The notes under the pieces: generated by a model
Seen by the model: only the letters and a program-made list of their open reading frames with translations
The model's database searches: none
What the model was told of the DNA's origin: nothing
Origin: Acanthosepion lycidas
Lineage: Eukaryota; Mollusca; Cephalopoda; Sepiida; Sepiidae
Reading direction: 5' to 3'
Assembly (NCBI GenBank): GCA_963932145.1
Contig: OZ010588.1
Coordinates: forward strand, 105,095,050 to 105,159,049
Length of the DNA stretch: 64,000 nucleotides
Translations under genes and position numbers: made by a program
Part shown: one piece after another, positions 52,881-63,554 of the stretch
How the letters are laid out: every line of letters starts with the position of its first letter
Position numbering within the stretch: the stretch's first letter is position 1

Positions 52881-53840
52881 CCCTTAAGGGAAGCGACATA
52901 TCGGCTGAAGATTATATAAAGCGTGAAACTGATGTTTACAATGCATTGTTGATTTCTAGGTCCATACTATTTACATCTACGTGCGGTTTATTTACGATAT
53001 TGAGCACTTTACTTCGTTAAAGATTACCTATTTTATAGAAAAAAAAGGTACACAATTTCATTATACAAATGTGTCTGTGTGTGTGTGTGAAAGTGTGCGT
53101 CAGTAGGCGTTGATAGAGAAATAACTAAATAAAAATAAATAAAAAGGAAGCCAACATTTTACCATCTCTAATTATAGACGAATAATAAAAATCGCCAGGC
53201 AAACAAAGCCATAGTTCGACCAAACCATCACTATGCTTTCACAGTCTGGGTATAAGGAAATGAATGAACAAATGATGAAAACAACTATTTATACCATCTG
53301 TAAAACTAGATTGTTCAACCAACCAACCAATCAGAAAAATTTCACAACCAAACAATGAGAATTAAGGCGCCCATTCCAAATCGGATCTACAGATGTGTAT
53401 ATAACCAAATGGAAAATGAAGCAAAACCAGAATCGATAAATTAATTTTATACATTTCCGATGCTGCGGTCATCGTAGCATACATAGACACGAATTACGGC
53501 ATTTGCCCGACGAGTTGGCGAACTTAGATGGCAAAAACTATCCATGGGACATTGTAAACAAACATACATTTCTTCACCACATTATCAAAGAGCAGCTACT
53601 ACGTTTGGATACATGCCTAAATACATACATATAGTTACTTGCTACTAGACTTTCTCTCTTTCTTTCTATGGCTCATATGCACAAAGATTTTTACATCTGA
53701 ATTCATGAAAGTTTAACATTCAACTTAGGCCCCAGTAGTATTGTATTATAATAAAGATGCATTTTGAATTTACAGCACATTGTGAATTTTGTTTCTATCG
53801 CTGCATAAGGATTCTATTTTTTGTATAGCTCGCCACTTGT
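52881..53840. other. Unassigned stretch
   Basis: Short (GT)n at 53073-53087; otherwise no recognised repeat or frame. Confidence 0.4.
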
Positions 53841-53844
53841 ATTC

Positions 53845-54208
53845 AAGGATATCCGTCTACTAGGGCGGATAGCCAATCCCTATTGCAGACGCTTCCTCGG
53901 GCGCATTTGTGCTTATTCAAAACCCACAGCACCCACATGTAGTTTATACTGCAACTATGCTGAGTAGGCTTTAGTGATCAACACTTTGAACAAGCCCTTA
54001 TGAATTCGAGCTAGCTATCGACGACCCCCAAGTGTTCCGTCTACCTAATTTCACACACAAGGCTTGGGTATGGTTTTCAGGCACTTTCCAAAGGTACCAC
54101 ATGCTGGGATCGACCCCTTCCAATCTCCTTCTTGACAAATCGACGATGGTGAGATTCGAACCCGGGTCTCATGGTGAGAATGTGAACGAGACCACGAGAT
54201 GACAAATA
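53845..54208 (-). mobile_element. tRNA-derived SINE, copy 1
   Basis: Collinear with 54363-54722: GCACTTTCCAAAGGTACCAC, GATCGACCCC, CTTCTTGACAAATCGAC, GAGATTCGAACCCGGGTCTC (B-box complement). The A-box end is degraded. Confidence 0.75.
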
Positions 54209-54285
54209 ACGGCTAATATAATATAAACAACGAGCTTAGATAGTTTAAGTATGAACACAATATTTTGATGGGAAATTGAAACCCA

Positions 54286-54306
54286 AGTAAAAAAAAAAAA
54301 AAAAAA
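54286..54306. repeat. Poly-A run
   Basis: About 21 A residues between the two SINE copies. Confidence 0.9.
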
Positions 54307-54362
54307 TTAGATAAACGCAAATATTATACTTTTTGATAATAATACCAAGAAAAAATTAGACC

Positions 54363-54722
54363 TACAGGCACATTTGTGCTTATTCAACACCCACAGAGCC
54401 CACCTGTGGTTTATACTGCAACTATGCTGAGCAGAGCTTAGCCCTAAGCCTAGCCCAACAACAACGCCACCACACTCAAGCCCTCAGCCACAATGACTTG
54501 TGACAGCACAGCTAAGGGTTCCGTCTACCCAATTTCAAGGTTTGGGTCAACCAGTGGTATGGTTTTCAGGCACTTTCCAAACGTGCCGCACGCTCGTATC
54601 GACCCCTACAGTCCAATAACACGAGGAATTTCCTTCTTGACAAATCGACCATGGTGAGATTCGAACCCAGGTCACATGGCCAGAATGCGAACGTTCTAAC
54701 CACTCGGCCACGTGCCCATAAA
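54363..54722 (-). mobile_element. tRNA-derived SINE, best copy
   Basis: Minus strand starts GGGCACGTGGCCGAGTGGTT (A box) and has CCTGGGTTCGAATCTCACC (B box) about 45 nt later, like a pol III tRNA promoter. A conserved ~290-bp body follows (complement of GGTATGGTTTTCAGGCACTT; TGCAACTATGCTGAGCAG). It could belong to the cephalopod tRNA-SINE group; the family name was not determined. Confidence 0.82.
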
Positions 54723-54979
54723 AGGCTCTTATGCACCAAAATTAATTATACCGTAATATAGGATGTTGCCCTAAGATAAATAACTCATCAATAAATAATA
54801 TTATAATTTTTATAATAAAGATGGTTAATAATACACCGTTTGAATTGTGTCATGAGAAAATCCCAAAGAAATCAACACAGAACAACTATAAACTACAGAA
54901 TTATGCAGACACAACAACAGGATAATTTAAGATTAAAATTTAAAAGGAGCATGATTTATATTTTAATTAAAATATATTG

Positions 54980-55412
54980 ATACTAGCAGCATGGGCCGGC
55001 GTTGACTGTGCTTGATTCAAAAATCGTACGACTCATACAGCAATCGCTATCACTTGACTTAAAATATTTTTGCCCTTCCTTGATTTAAAGGAGTGCCGTT
55101 TGCCGTGCTGATGTTGCTACATGGATTACTTCTTGCCTATCTCACACTGCGATTTTTTTCTAAGCTCGAGACTAAACATTAAATCTGTTACGAAAAAAGA
55201 ACTAAACAAAATGAACACAAAACGACCAGCTTTAAAAAAGGACTCGTAACTGGAAAAACCGAATGAAAAAAGAATATTAACAACAAATACTTTTTCACAC
55301 CCAACCCAGTTCTGCGGAATCAGAATTAACGTTGAGTTTAAGCAAGCGAATGAGCCAATTGGAGTAAAGTGGCATGCAGATTTAAATATTTCCCACTTGT
55401 GACGAATGCAGC
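54980..55412 (+). repeat. Dispersed 430-bp repeat, copy 2
   Basis: Same sequence as 30970-31400 with few differences, from TACTAGCAGCATGGGCCGGC to CCACTTGTGACGAATG. Both copies lie in the same orientation, 24 kb apart. Confidence 0.78.
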
Positions 55413-55449
55413 TATCGATTTTTTTGCATGCTAGCATGTTAGTTAACAT

Positions 55450-55714
55450 TCGTTTCAGTCAGCTGTTGGCTCTCACGCTGCACAATAGAATCTTCCTGCC
55501 TATTCGTGGCAGCCAGCTATTGGCTCTCACTCTGGCCAGTTCAAAATGGCTGCAAACTACATGAAAACTGCCGTAGAAGCACGAAAAAATCGACATATTT
55601 CCACTATCGATGGGAGTTGGGAAATGCAAAGTCGGTCTTGGTCTTCCCGCTAACTTGGAGCATGTGCATGTAAATTTTGGTGCAAATTCGTCGAAAATTG
55701 CGGCCGTGAATTCG

Positions 55715-55758
<44 letters not shown>

Positions 55759-56250
55759 CACACACACACACAAAAAAAAAATTGTGCACGTATTCCGGAT
55801 GACATGCTAAAGACGGAATATGTAAATTAAAAACAAGTCCGTCGCTATAAAAGTATTTTGAGATGCAAAAATTAGGCGTCCTCTCCCAGTTGGCGACGAA
55901 TGAAAAAAATTGCTCGGCCGATAAAAGCAGTTGGTGTTCTTGAATCGGGGAGGAAAAATTTGGGTATTTTGGCTACTGCGTTCGTTGGAGAGTGAGTTAT
56001 TTTTCTGACTGGTTACGTGCATTGTGATTTGTGAGATAGTACCTGCGAATCGTGTTTTCGGCATTTCTTTCTGCCCCCGATATTCGAGTCTGAACTTACA
56101 GTGATTTATTCTCTGCGTTGTTGAATTAATCTGCGACAAATATTTCCTTTGCTTTCCGAACGCCTACATGATATTATGTGACCTGTGTACCTATGAACAA
56201 TGAATGTTTTTGCTGTTTCCTTGTCATTACAATTAGAGTGTACAGAACAT
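55450..56250. other. Unassigned CpG-richer stretch
   Basis: More CG dinucleotides than the surroundings (for example TTGCGGCCGTGAATTCG, GTTGGCGACGAATG, GCTCGGCCGATAA). A tandem TTGGCTCTCAC phrase occurs at 55467 and 55513. No gene recognised; a promoter-like or recently inserted segment is possible. Confidence 0.35.
55717..55771. repeat. (CA)n microsatellite
   Basis: 55 bp of CA with one CCCC interruption. Confidence 0.96.
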
Positions 56251-56755
56251 AATTTATATATAAATATATACTCACGTATCATGCGACTTTTGGAGACCTA
56301 ATTTTGAAGCTAATTTTAAGGGGGTTGCATCATACATGAGATATAAAATTTGTGTATGCACTTCTGGCCTTGGCTATGTCATTGACCAAACTATATATCC
56401 ATTTTTAGTAAAAAAATATACAGATGTATTTAAAATAAACATGATTTTGATAAAACTGATGTTTTACTTAGCTGGAGGTAAAAATATTGAATGTAATATT
56501 CACATATTAGAATGGGCGAATGGTAGACTTATGCATATATAAAATAGATTCTAGAGAGAAAACTTATCGCACACGAGATATTGAATCAAATTTCCTAGCG
56601 GCAGACCTAGCAATTGATAATCTTTTCACGTCATGTCATCAGCGAACGTTAACCTGAGAGGCGTTAAGAGTCAGACACTCTCTTACTGATGTTTATTATT
56701 TACGCTAGAGATAAGAAATTAGACATCATTTCGGTTTACACTAGAGTAAAAAAAT
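56251..56755. other. Unassigned stretch
   Basis: A 68-residue frame at 56336-56542 (RYKICVCTSGLGYVID) has no recognised family. Confidence 0.35.
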
Positions 56756-56764
56756 ATTAGCGTT

Positions 56765-57268
56765 GTCTCAAGGTCCTTGATAAAATCCAAAGACGGATAT
56801 GCAATGTAATTGGCCCTGATCTGGCATCTCGTCTGCAGCCGCTCTTCCACAGAAGTGCCGTTACCTCCCTCTGTCGTTTTTAAAAACACTTTCACGCTAA
56901 CTGCTCCCATGAACTGCTTGCGCTGGTTCCCAGACTTCATGAATTTAAGCGCTCAACTAGGCTGGCATCTCGGTCTCACCCTTTCACTGTCGAAACAGTT
57001 AAATGTAGCCGTGTCTTCTACTCCAATAGCTTCATATCTCACACTTATCGCCTGTGGATCTCCCTCCCCATATCTTGTTTCCCTGATAGCTATAATCTCC
57101 AACTATTCAAATGTAATGTCAATCGACATCTCCAGATGCCTTGATCTATCCCCTATCCTTCTCTTCATCATTTCCTCTATCACTCCTATTTGCTTTAGCT
57201 CCAACTCTCTGTAACCCCTTGCGTGCTAGTGGCTTCCCGCTTTGCTTGGGGTAGAATGCTTTGAAAAA
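56765..57268 (+). mobile_element. LINE 3' tail
   Basis: About 500 bp: CAATGTAATTGGCCCTGATC, then a 134-residue frame with FPDFMNLSAQLGWHLGLTLS, SKQLNVAVSSTPIASYLTL and SPYLVSLIAII, and the end CCTTGCGTGCTAGTGGCTTC..TTGCTTGGGGT. Confidence 0.85.
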
Positions 57269-57307
57269 AAGGTACAGTTTACACTAGGGTCCAAAAGTAC
57301 TTTTTTT

Positions 57308-57925
57308 TTAAGCAATTCACCCCAAGAATGGCGGGAATGCGCCTAGCACGCAAGGGGTTGCAGAGGATTGAGAACAAGAGTAAAGAGGCCTGTTTGAGGA
57401 AAGGATACAGAGAAGGACGGGAACAAGCTCAGGGTGTTAGATGTCGATTGACATTACACTTGAATATTTGAAGATTATAGTAATCGGGGAAGCAAGGAAG
57501 GGAGTTCCACAGACGGAAGAAGCTGTTTGAGTGGAAAAGACGGTTACATTTAACCATTTTGACAGTGAAAGGGTATACCCGAGATGCCAGTCTGGCAGCT
57601 CGCTTAAATTCACGCAGTCAGGGAACAAGCGAAAGTAGCTCCTCGGAACAGTTGGCATGAAAATCCTTGTAGAAGAGACAGATGGAGGCCACGGCACGTC
57701 CGTGGGGTATCGATTGTAGACTAGATGACAGATCAGGACCTATCATCTTGCATATTCATCTCTGGATTTTGTCGAGGGCCTCGAGACATTCACCGGGAGC
57801 ACCAGATCATATATGACAGCAATATTCCATGCAAGGGCGAATGGTTGATTTATAGATTTGAAGGATGGACTCAGACGAGAAAAACTTTCTGACCCCACAC
57901 AGGGAACTAATAGCAAAACAAAGGA
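57308..57925 (-). mobile_element. LINE 3' tail, tail-to-tail with its neighbour
   Basis: Begins AATTCACCCCAAGAATGGCG..CACGCAAGGGGTTG. The minus strand has FPDCVNLSELPDWHLGYTLS and LSKWLNVTVFSTQTAS, and extends upstream to GIYCC-type sequence near 57830. Only ~40 bp separate the two inverted tails. Confidence 0.83.
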
Positions 57926-58019
57926 AGATGTATATCCCATTTAGACATGGGCCAATAATGGGTAGAGATATATAGGGACTCTAGTTTACAGCCACTTAGT
58001 TATGTGTCATGAGTGATTG

Positions 58020-58315
58020 ACGCTTAAGCGATCATGTATCTTTCGATACATGACTGACGAGGCAGATTTTTCGCGCAGTAGGTTGCCATTTCTTTCTACG
58101 GTAGCCATTTCTTTCTGCAGTTGCCATCCAAGGCTATAGAAGCCGGTATGTCTTGCTATTTTACCAATAGCTGGGGTGGGGAGAAGAAGAGGATTCATAC
58201 CTTTCCCAAAGATATTAGCATGTAAGTGAATGTAATGGATTCGACTGGAATTCGAAATCGGCTCTCTGATTTCTCAGTCCGAGCTGATATTCCCTTACTC
58301 CACCGTGCGGGAGAA
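58020..58315 (-). mobile_element. tRNA-like SINE (family of 6600-6850)
   Basis: Minus strand: CGGTGGAGTAAGGGAATATC, CAGAGAGCCGATTTCGAATTC (B-box-like), CCCCAGCTATTGGTAAAATAG box, then GGCAACCTACTGCGCGAAAA and a tail with ATGTATCGAAAGATACATG. Confidence 0.65.
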
Positions 58316-58950
58316 GAAGTTGCTTGTTTCAAGTGAAAAAATGAAATAAATATCCGGTTTACACCAGCGTGACAAAAGGTTGACATTAGGTCTGTTTAAG
58401 CAAGAGGCTAAAAGTTAGATATAGATGCGCTTTATACTTAAAGATACATGACCGGTTTAAACTTGATCCAAACCATTCAACAGAGCGAAAGCGTGATCCT
58501 CAATTATTATTTTTACAGTTTTTTTTTTCTATTTTTACATAAAAACAAAAAGACGAAAAGAGTGATTTACGCGAATCATTAAGTAGATATATTTCGATAG
58601 GGAAGACCGATGTACAGTATTGGGATCAAAATTTTAAATAAATGCAACATTAACCAATTGGTCCGAATATCTTAGCAGGCAAAAGTTGAACATGTCTAAG
58701 AAACTCCCTCAGAAGGACGACCGATGACTAATGTTTCGATAAAGAAAACACAAACAAGAAGGAAAATGTAAAAACAACGTTTTAATATTAAAAATTGGGA
58801 TAATTTTCTTAATTTAGATATTTATCATAGAAGACCTTTTAAAAATAAAAATAGCATTTCCTTGTTTCCTAATTAGGATTTAGCTGTCACGTTCCTTCTA
58901 AAGTTTTTCATTCTCTTTGACTCCGAGTAGCTCTTTTGTGTATTAGTTAC
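58316..58950. other. Unassigned stretch
   Basis: No recognised repeat or frame. Confidence 0.4.
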
Positions 58951-58954
58951 AATA

Positions 58955-60470
58955 TCTTTTGCACATTATTTACATTATTGTCCTCATCTTTGTTGCCATA
59001 TTTATTACAACATTTCGGCCTTTCAATATCTGTCTATATTTCGGAGATGAGGTATTATGTACACTATTTACATTATTCGGACTATTGTCCTCATCTTTGT
59101 CGCCATAATTATTAAAACATTTCAGCACTTCAGTATCTATCTATATTTCTGAGATGTACACTATTTACATTATTCGGACTATTGTCCTCATCTTTGTCGC
59201 CATATTTATTACAAGGTTTCGGTATTTCAGTATTGTCTATATTTATGAGATGAGGTATTATGTACACTATTTACATTATTCAGACTATTGTCCTCATCTT
59301 TGTTGCCATATTTATTACAACATTTCGGCCTTTCAATATCTGTCTATATTTCGGAGATGAGGTATTATGTACATTATTTACATTATTCGGACTATTGTCC
59401 TCATCTTTGTCGCCATAATTATTAAAACATTTCAGCACTTCAGTATCTATCTATATTTCTGAGATGTACACTATTTACATTATTCGGACTATTGTCCTCA
59501 TCTTTGTCGCCATATTTATTACAAGGTTTCGGTATTTCAGTATTGTCTATATTTATGAGATGAGGTATTATGTACACTATTTACATTATTCAGACTATTG
59601 TCCTCATCTTTGTTGCCATATTTATTACAACATTTCGGCCTTTCAATATCTGTCTATATTTCGGAGATGAGGTATTATGTACACTATTTACACTATTCGG
59701 ACTATTGTCCTCATCTTTGTCGCCATAATTATTAAAACATTTCAGCACTTCAGTATCTATCTATATTTCTGAGATGTACACTATTTACATTATTCGGACT
59801 ATTGTCCTCATCTTTGTCGCCATATTTATTACAAGGTTTCGGTATTTCAGTATTGTCTATATTTATGAGATGAGGTATTATGTACACTATTTACATTATT
59901 CAGACTATTGTCCTCATCTTTGTTGCCATATTTATTACAACATTTCGGCCTTTCAATATCTGTCTATATTTCGGAGATGAGGTATTATGTACACTATTTA
60001 CATTATTCGGACTATTGTCCTCATCTTTGTCGCCATAATTATTAAAACATTTCAGCACTTCAGTATCTATCTATATTTCTGAGATGTACACTATTTACAT
60101 TATTCGGACTATTGTCCTCATCTTTGTCGCCATATTTATTACAAGGTTTCGGTATTTCAGTATTGTCTATATTTATGAGATGAGGTATTATGTACACTAT
60201 TTACATTATTCAGACTATTGTCCTCAACTTTGTTGCCATATTACAACATTTCGGCCTTTCAGTATCTGTCTATATTTCTGCGATGAGGAATTATGTACAC
60301 TATTTACATTATTCGGTCTATTGTCCTCATCTTTGTCGCAATATTTATTACATCGTTTCGGCACTTCAGTATCTGTCTATATTTCTGAGATGAAGTTTTA
60401 TGTACACTATTTACATTATTCTGACTATTGTCCTCATCTTTGTCGCCATATTTATTACAACGTTTCGGCC
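58955..60470 (-). repeat. 310-bp higher-order tandem array derived from a Penelope-like terminal repeat
   Basis: Monomers of about 103 bp share ATTTACATTATTCGGACTAT, TGTCCTCATCTTTGTCGCC and a GTTTCGGC box. Three variant monomers form a 310-bp unit repeated almost identically from about 58990 to 60230 (about four units), then looser monomers lead into the complete terminal repeat at 60440-60710. Identical 68-residue frames every 310 bp (59154, 59464, 59774) only reflect this repetition. Confidence 0.93.
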
Positions 60471-60710
60471 TTTGTACGCTCCGGCCTTCTTCAGGCGGTC
60501 GGAATGTCGAACTGAACCCTTTATTTCGCTCACTGGGGTAGACTGTTCTAGTTCCACGTGCCATGTTTAATGGATGTAAGTTATCAGTTATCTTCTGTTA
60601 ATTTCCCTCTCCAAGTTCTCCACTGCCTTAATCGAACTCCCACTCTTTGGGTCCTGTCACTGGATCTAACCAACGTCTTTATCCACTGTGCTATGTGTGA
60701 AATTTAGCCA
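60440..60710 (-). mobile_element. Penelope-like terminal repeat with tRNA-like segment
   Basis: Minus strand from 60710: AGCACAGTGGATAAAGACG, GTGGGAGTTCGATTAAGG, GGCACGTGGAACTAGAACAG, then a hammerhead-like motif at 60494-60455. Collinear with 37926-38247. A short frame MARGTRTVYPSERNKGF recurs in both copies, but with no evidence that it is translated. Confidence 0.75.
60455..60494 (-). ncRNA. Hammerhead-like motif, Penelope-like type
   Basis: Minus strand CTGAAGA (60494-60488), one A, hairpin GGCC..GGCC, then GAAACGTTGTA. All invariant core positions (C-U-G-A-N-G-A and G-A-A-A) are present, better than at 38131. Stem I is not evident. Confidence 0.5.
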
Positions 60711-60782
60711 GATAATATTGCTTGGGTGATTTTTTAAAAACAATGTCCACTTCAAGATGATTACATTTTATTGTCATCCACA

Positions 60783-60815
60783 GACAGAATGTTTCGCTGT
60801 ATCACAGTTCATCAG
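60783..60815 (-). ncRNA. Hammerhead core, unit 2
   Basis: CTGATGA, stem II region A-CTGT-GAT-ACAG-C (four perfect pairs), GAAAC, ATTC, TGTC. A 3-bp stem III (ACA with TGT, loop TTC) precedes the canonical GTC cleavage triplet. All invariant core bases are present; stem I is weak in this monomer. Confidence 0.65.
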
Positions 60816-60908
60816 TAATTCCCTCAAGCCGGGATCGAAAACCGACTGATTTGGCATCAATAGAAGGCGAATTCTTCTCTCCAGGGTCGTATATATTTTC
60901 ATCCACAG

Positions 60909-60940
60909 GCAGAATGATTCGATGTATCAATACTCATCAG
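60909..60940 (-). ncRNA. Hammerhead core, unit 1, decayed
   Basis: CTGATGA, 13-nt stem II region beginning with G and ending with C, then GAATC (canonical GAAAC) and ATTCTGCC. Same spacing as unit 2; with unit 2 it suggests an ancestral 5-bp stem II with a GAT loop. Confidence 0.5.
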
Positions 60941-61035
60941 CGAATTGAGTGACAGCCGGGATAGAAACCTGACTGATTTGGCATCAGTCGGAGATTTTAC
61001 CTATGAGCTAGGAAGGCGAATTTTTGCATATTCAT

Positions 61036-61600
61036 TCTTTGAATAAATACGCCAGTGAACGAGGGGGAGCTTGATTCATAGCAGTAGTAGTCACCGTTTA
61101 CGAATTCGCGATGGAAATAAGCAAAACGAATACATGATATTTCTTCCAGTTCTCTAAACGCAAAATTATTCAATTTAATTTTGAAACATAAAAATGAAAT
61201 AAAAACACAAGAAAAACGAAAAATAGAAAAAAAACAAAAAAAAAAAAACGGAATTATATATTTACTAATAGAAAAATCCAGACTTGAATTTCCTTTTCTT
61301 TATCTTAAACATCTCGTGGTCGTAAAGATCGATTAAGTTTGTTTAATGATTTCTGGGTCGTAACTTAGTTGCCTGACGACTGCCATTATCAGAATTGTAT
61401 TTTAAAAATAGCAGATAATCATTTCCAATTGTTTCCAATTTCCATTAGTAATCGTACCAGCATTTTGAATACGAAAAATCAAAGAATAATGCCAATCCGA
61501 TAATATGGTGAGTTCAAACCTCAATGAATTCCTTAAGAGTATTCTACGTCAGACATTAAAAAAAGGTTTATTAAATAACTAAAATATCACCACTCGTCCA
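61036..61600. other. Unassigned A-rich stretch
   Basis: A-rich runs near 61190-61250; no recognised feature. Confidence 0.4.
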
Positions 61601-61739
61601 GTAACCAATTAGAGCAGTAAGGTCACCATATGTACTGCAGCCATAACAACAGCGGTGTGGCTTGGGCAAGATAACCTGATTGAGCCCGTTGTTCTTCAAA
61701 CAGGTTTTTGAATTCAAAGTTTTTACCTTCTCTGAAACT

Positions 61740-61916
61740 GGTTGTCATTTCAAGGCAAGAGAACACATTCCCACCTGATCCTTAGTTTAAGGAAGGCTGC
61801 TCCATACGTTTTCCAACGGTATTAGCACGAAGTGAAGAAAACAGAAACGATCGAGACTCGAACTCGGCATGCTGATTTCACGTCGGTGACCGTAACCGTT
61901 ACACAATCAGCACCCC
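61740..61916 (-). mobile_element. tRNA-derived SINE fragment
   Basis: Minus strand: GGGTGCTGATTGTGTAACGG (A box), ATGCCGAGTTCGAGTCTCG (B box), then a short body with CGTGCTAATACCGTTGG. Upstream 61600-61740 may be its tail but is not recognised. Confidence 0.65.
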
Positions 61917-62183
61917 CAACGAACACTTGGTGGGTTATTTCCGCGTGGACCGGCACTTCATAAAAAACTTGTGTTCAACCTGCAATCAGTGCCACTACTG
62001 GTCTTGCCTCGGATCACTGTAATATCTGTGAGCTATGGCTAGTCTCAAAATGACGCACACCGGTGAAAGATCAGTGTACTTTTGTGTTCAATTTGCCTAC
62101 GGTCAAAATAATGCTCTCCAGTGTAGGGTCAGTCTAGTACATGTGCACTCCGCCTAGGTTGGAAATATAGATTTCGGGCATAA

Positions 62184-62280
62184 TTTTCGTAGTTTATTTT
62201 GTTTGGGTTAGTTTTCAATTCTTGAAGCTATATACATAAAACAGTTGAAACCTATACCTGGACAAAATAAACTATGAAAA
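62184..62280. mobile_element. Small foldback with ~35-bp arms
   Basis: TTTTCGTAGTTTATTTTGTT (62184 on) is complementary to GACAAAATAAACTATGAAAA (to 62280), and the pairing continues inward through GTTTTCAA / TTGAAACC. The loop is about 26 bp. Confidence 0.7.
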
Positions 62281-62729
62281 CTCCACATATATACTTAAAT
62301 GCTTATAGTTGATAACAGGAGCTTTTGGCTTATAACAACGGCTTTCCATACTTAACATTTTTCTTCATTTTCACTCTCACATGGTCATGTGTGATGTCAT
62401 GAACCGCAATGCGATATTTGCTTCCTGTGTATCATATGCACAAATTTATCGTTGCATAGCAATCTTTCATGCAAACAAAACAAACTATCACTGTTGCAAT
62501 GGCTGTATAACCTAAAAACAAAAAAATACCATCTTTGTTTTTTAATTTATTGTAATGTACTTGTAAGTCGAAAGCTTAGACAGGATTAACAATAAAAACA
62601 TGTATCAACATGGTGATTTTCTTTCGTGTTTCAGTGATAATGCTAAAAAGCTTATTCGACAATATGGAAGGAATTTACTTAAAATAAATAGACAAAACTT
62701 GTCTATATTAATGCATTAATATATCTTTA

Positions 62730-62740
<11 letters not shown>
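62281..62740. other. Unassigned stretch
   Basis: No recognised repeat or frame. Confidence 0.4.

Positions 62741-62782
<42 letters not shown>
62722..62782. repeat. (CTAT)n-(TA)n-(GT)n compound microsatellite
   Basis: Short CTAT, TA and GT runs; GTAT units recur near 62880-62920. Confidence 0.92.
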
Positions 62783-62784
<2 letters not shown>

Positions 62785-63085
62785 GAGCATATATACATAC
62801 GCAGCATATGTATATTTATCTGCCTTAATCTCGGATTGCTTATATGTGTGTGTTTGTATGAACTATAAAGCGCACACCTGTATGTATGCACGTATCTATG
62901 TATGCATGTATGTATGTATGTCTGCGTGCGTTTGAGTGCCATCCCAAAACGATCAAAATGAGGAGATTCTCCCCCACCAAACATAATCAAACACAAACTA
63001 ACATAAATAGATTCAATTTAAAAAAAAATATAACAGTTTATCTGATGATCGCAAAAGCGTGAAACCCAGGGTTACAAACTCATAT

Positions 63086-63087
<2 letters not shown>

Positions 63088-63147
<60 letters not shown>
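63088..63147. repeat. (TA)n microsatellite
   Basis: 60 bp of TA dinucleotides. Confidence 0.97.
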
Positions 63148-63149
<2 letters not shown>

Positions 63150-63202
63150 CTGCATTTCGTTGAGGTTTCTAAATTTAGACATGATGAATTATTATGGGAT
63201 AC

Positions 63203-63280
<78 letters not shown>
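63203..63280. repeat. (CTAT)n-(CT)n-(TA)n compound microsatellite
   Basis: CTAT to 63238, CT to 63260, TA to 63279, then poly-T. Confidence 0.95.
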
Positions 63281-63288
<8 letters not shown>

Positions 63289-63304
63289 TTTAATTTTTTT
63301 AATT

Positions 63305-63501
63305 TTTTTAAAAGACATTTTTATGTTTATACATTCTTTTTATAGATACAAATATTTAAGTAAATGCTCTGTTTATAATGAACAGTATTAAAGAACATTT
63401 ACTGACCTGAATGTCCGAGAAATTTTCATAGAAAATATTCGTCCTCCGACCGGAATCAAACCTGTATCCTATACGGAACCGTCATAGAGCCTGACGTGCC
63501 T

Positions 63502-63503
<2 letters not shown>
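63305..63503 (-). mobile_element. (TA)n-associated tRNA-like SINE, full copy
   Basis: Minus strand: AAGGCACGTCAGGCTCTATG, ATACAGGTTTGATTCCGG (B-box-like), GGAGGACGAATATTTTC, GACATTCAGGTCAGTAAATG, then the CATTATAAACAGAGCATTT block. Bounded on both sides by simple repeats. Confidence 0.7.

Positions 63504-63551
<48 letters not shown>
63504..63551. repeat. (TA)n microsatellite
   Basis: 48 bp of TA dinucleotides. 63552-64000 shows nothing recognised. Confidence 0.96.

Positions 63552-63554
<3 letters not shown>

Larger units (their letters stand above)
60771..61035 (-). mobile_element. Two tandem tRNA-like units with hammerhead cores
   Basis: Minus strand from 61035: CCTTCCTAGCTCATAGGTAA (A box), GTCAGGTTTCTATCCCGGC (B box), hammerhead core 60940-60909, TGTGGATGAAAATA. 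A second, shorter unit follows (GTCGGTTTTCGATCCCGGC, core 60815-60783, TGTGGATGACAATA). Unit length is about 120-130 bp. Confidence 0.7.

Noticed and set aside
54648-54722. tRNA gene
   Set aside because: A and B boxes are good, but no paired acceptor ends were seen and the sequence continues into a repeated SINE body.
59154-59980. Identical 68-residue frames as a tandem gene family
   Set aside because: They repeat with the 310-bp satellite period, and no protein-level selection can be seen.
60304-60564. Protein-coding gene starting MARGTRTVYPSE
   Set aside because: The frame recurs at 38062-38319, but it overlaps the hammerhead-like motif and tandem monomers of a Penelope-like terminal repeat; DNA identity alone explains it.
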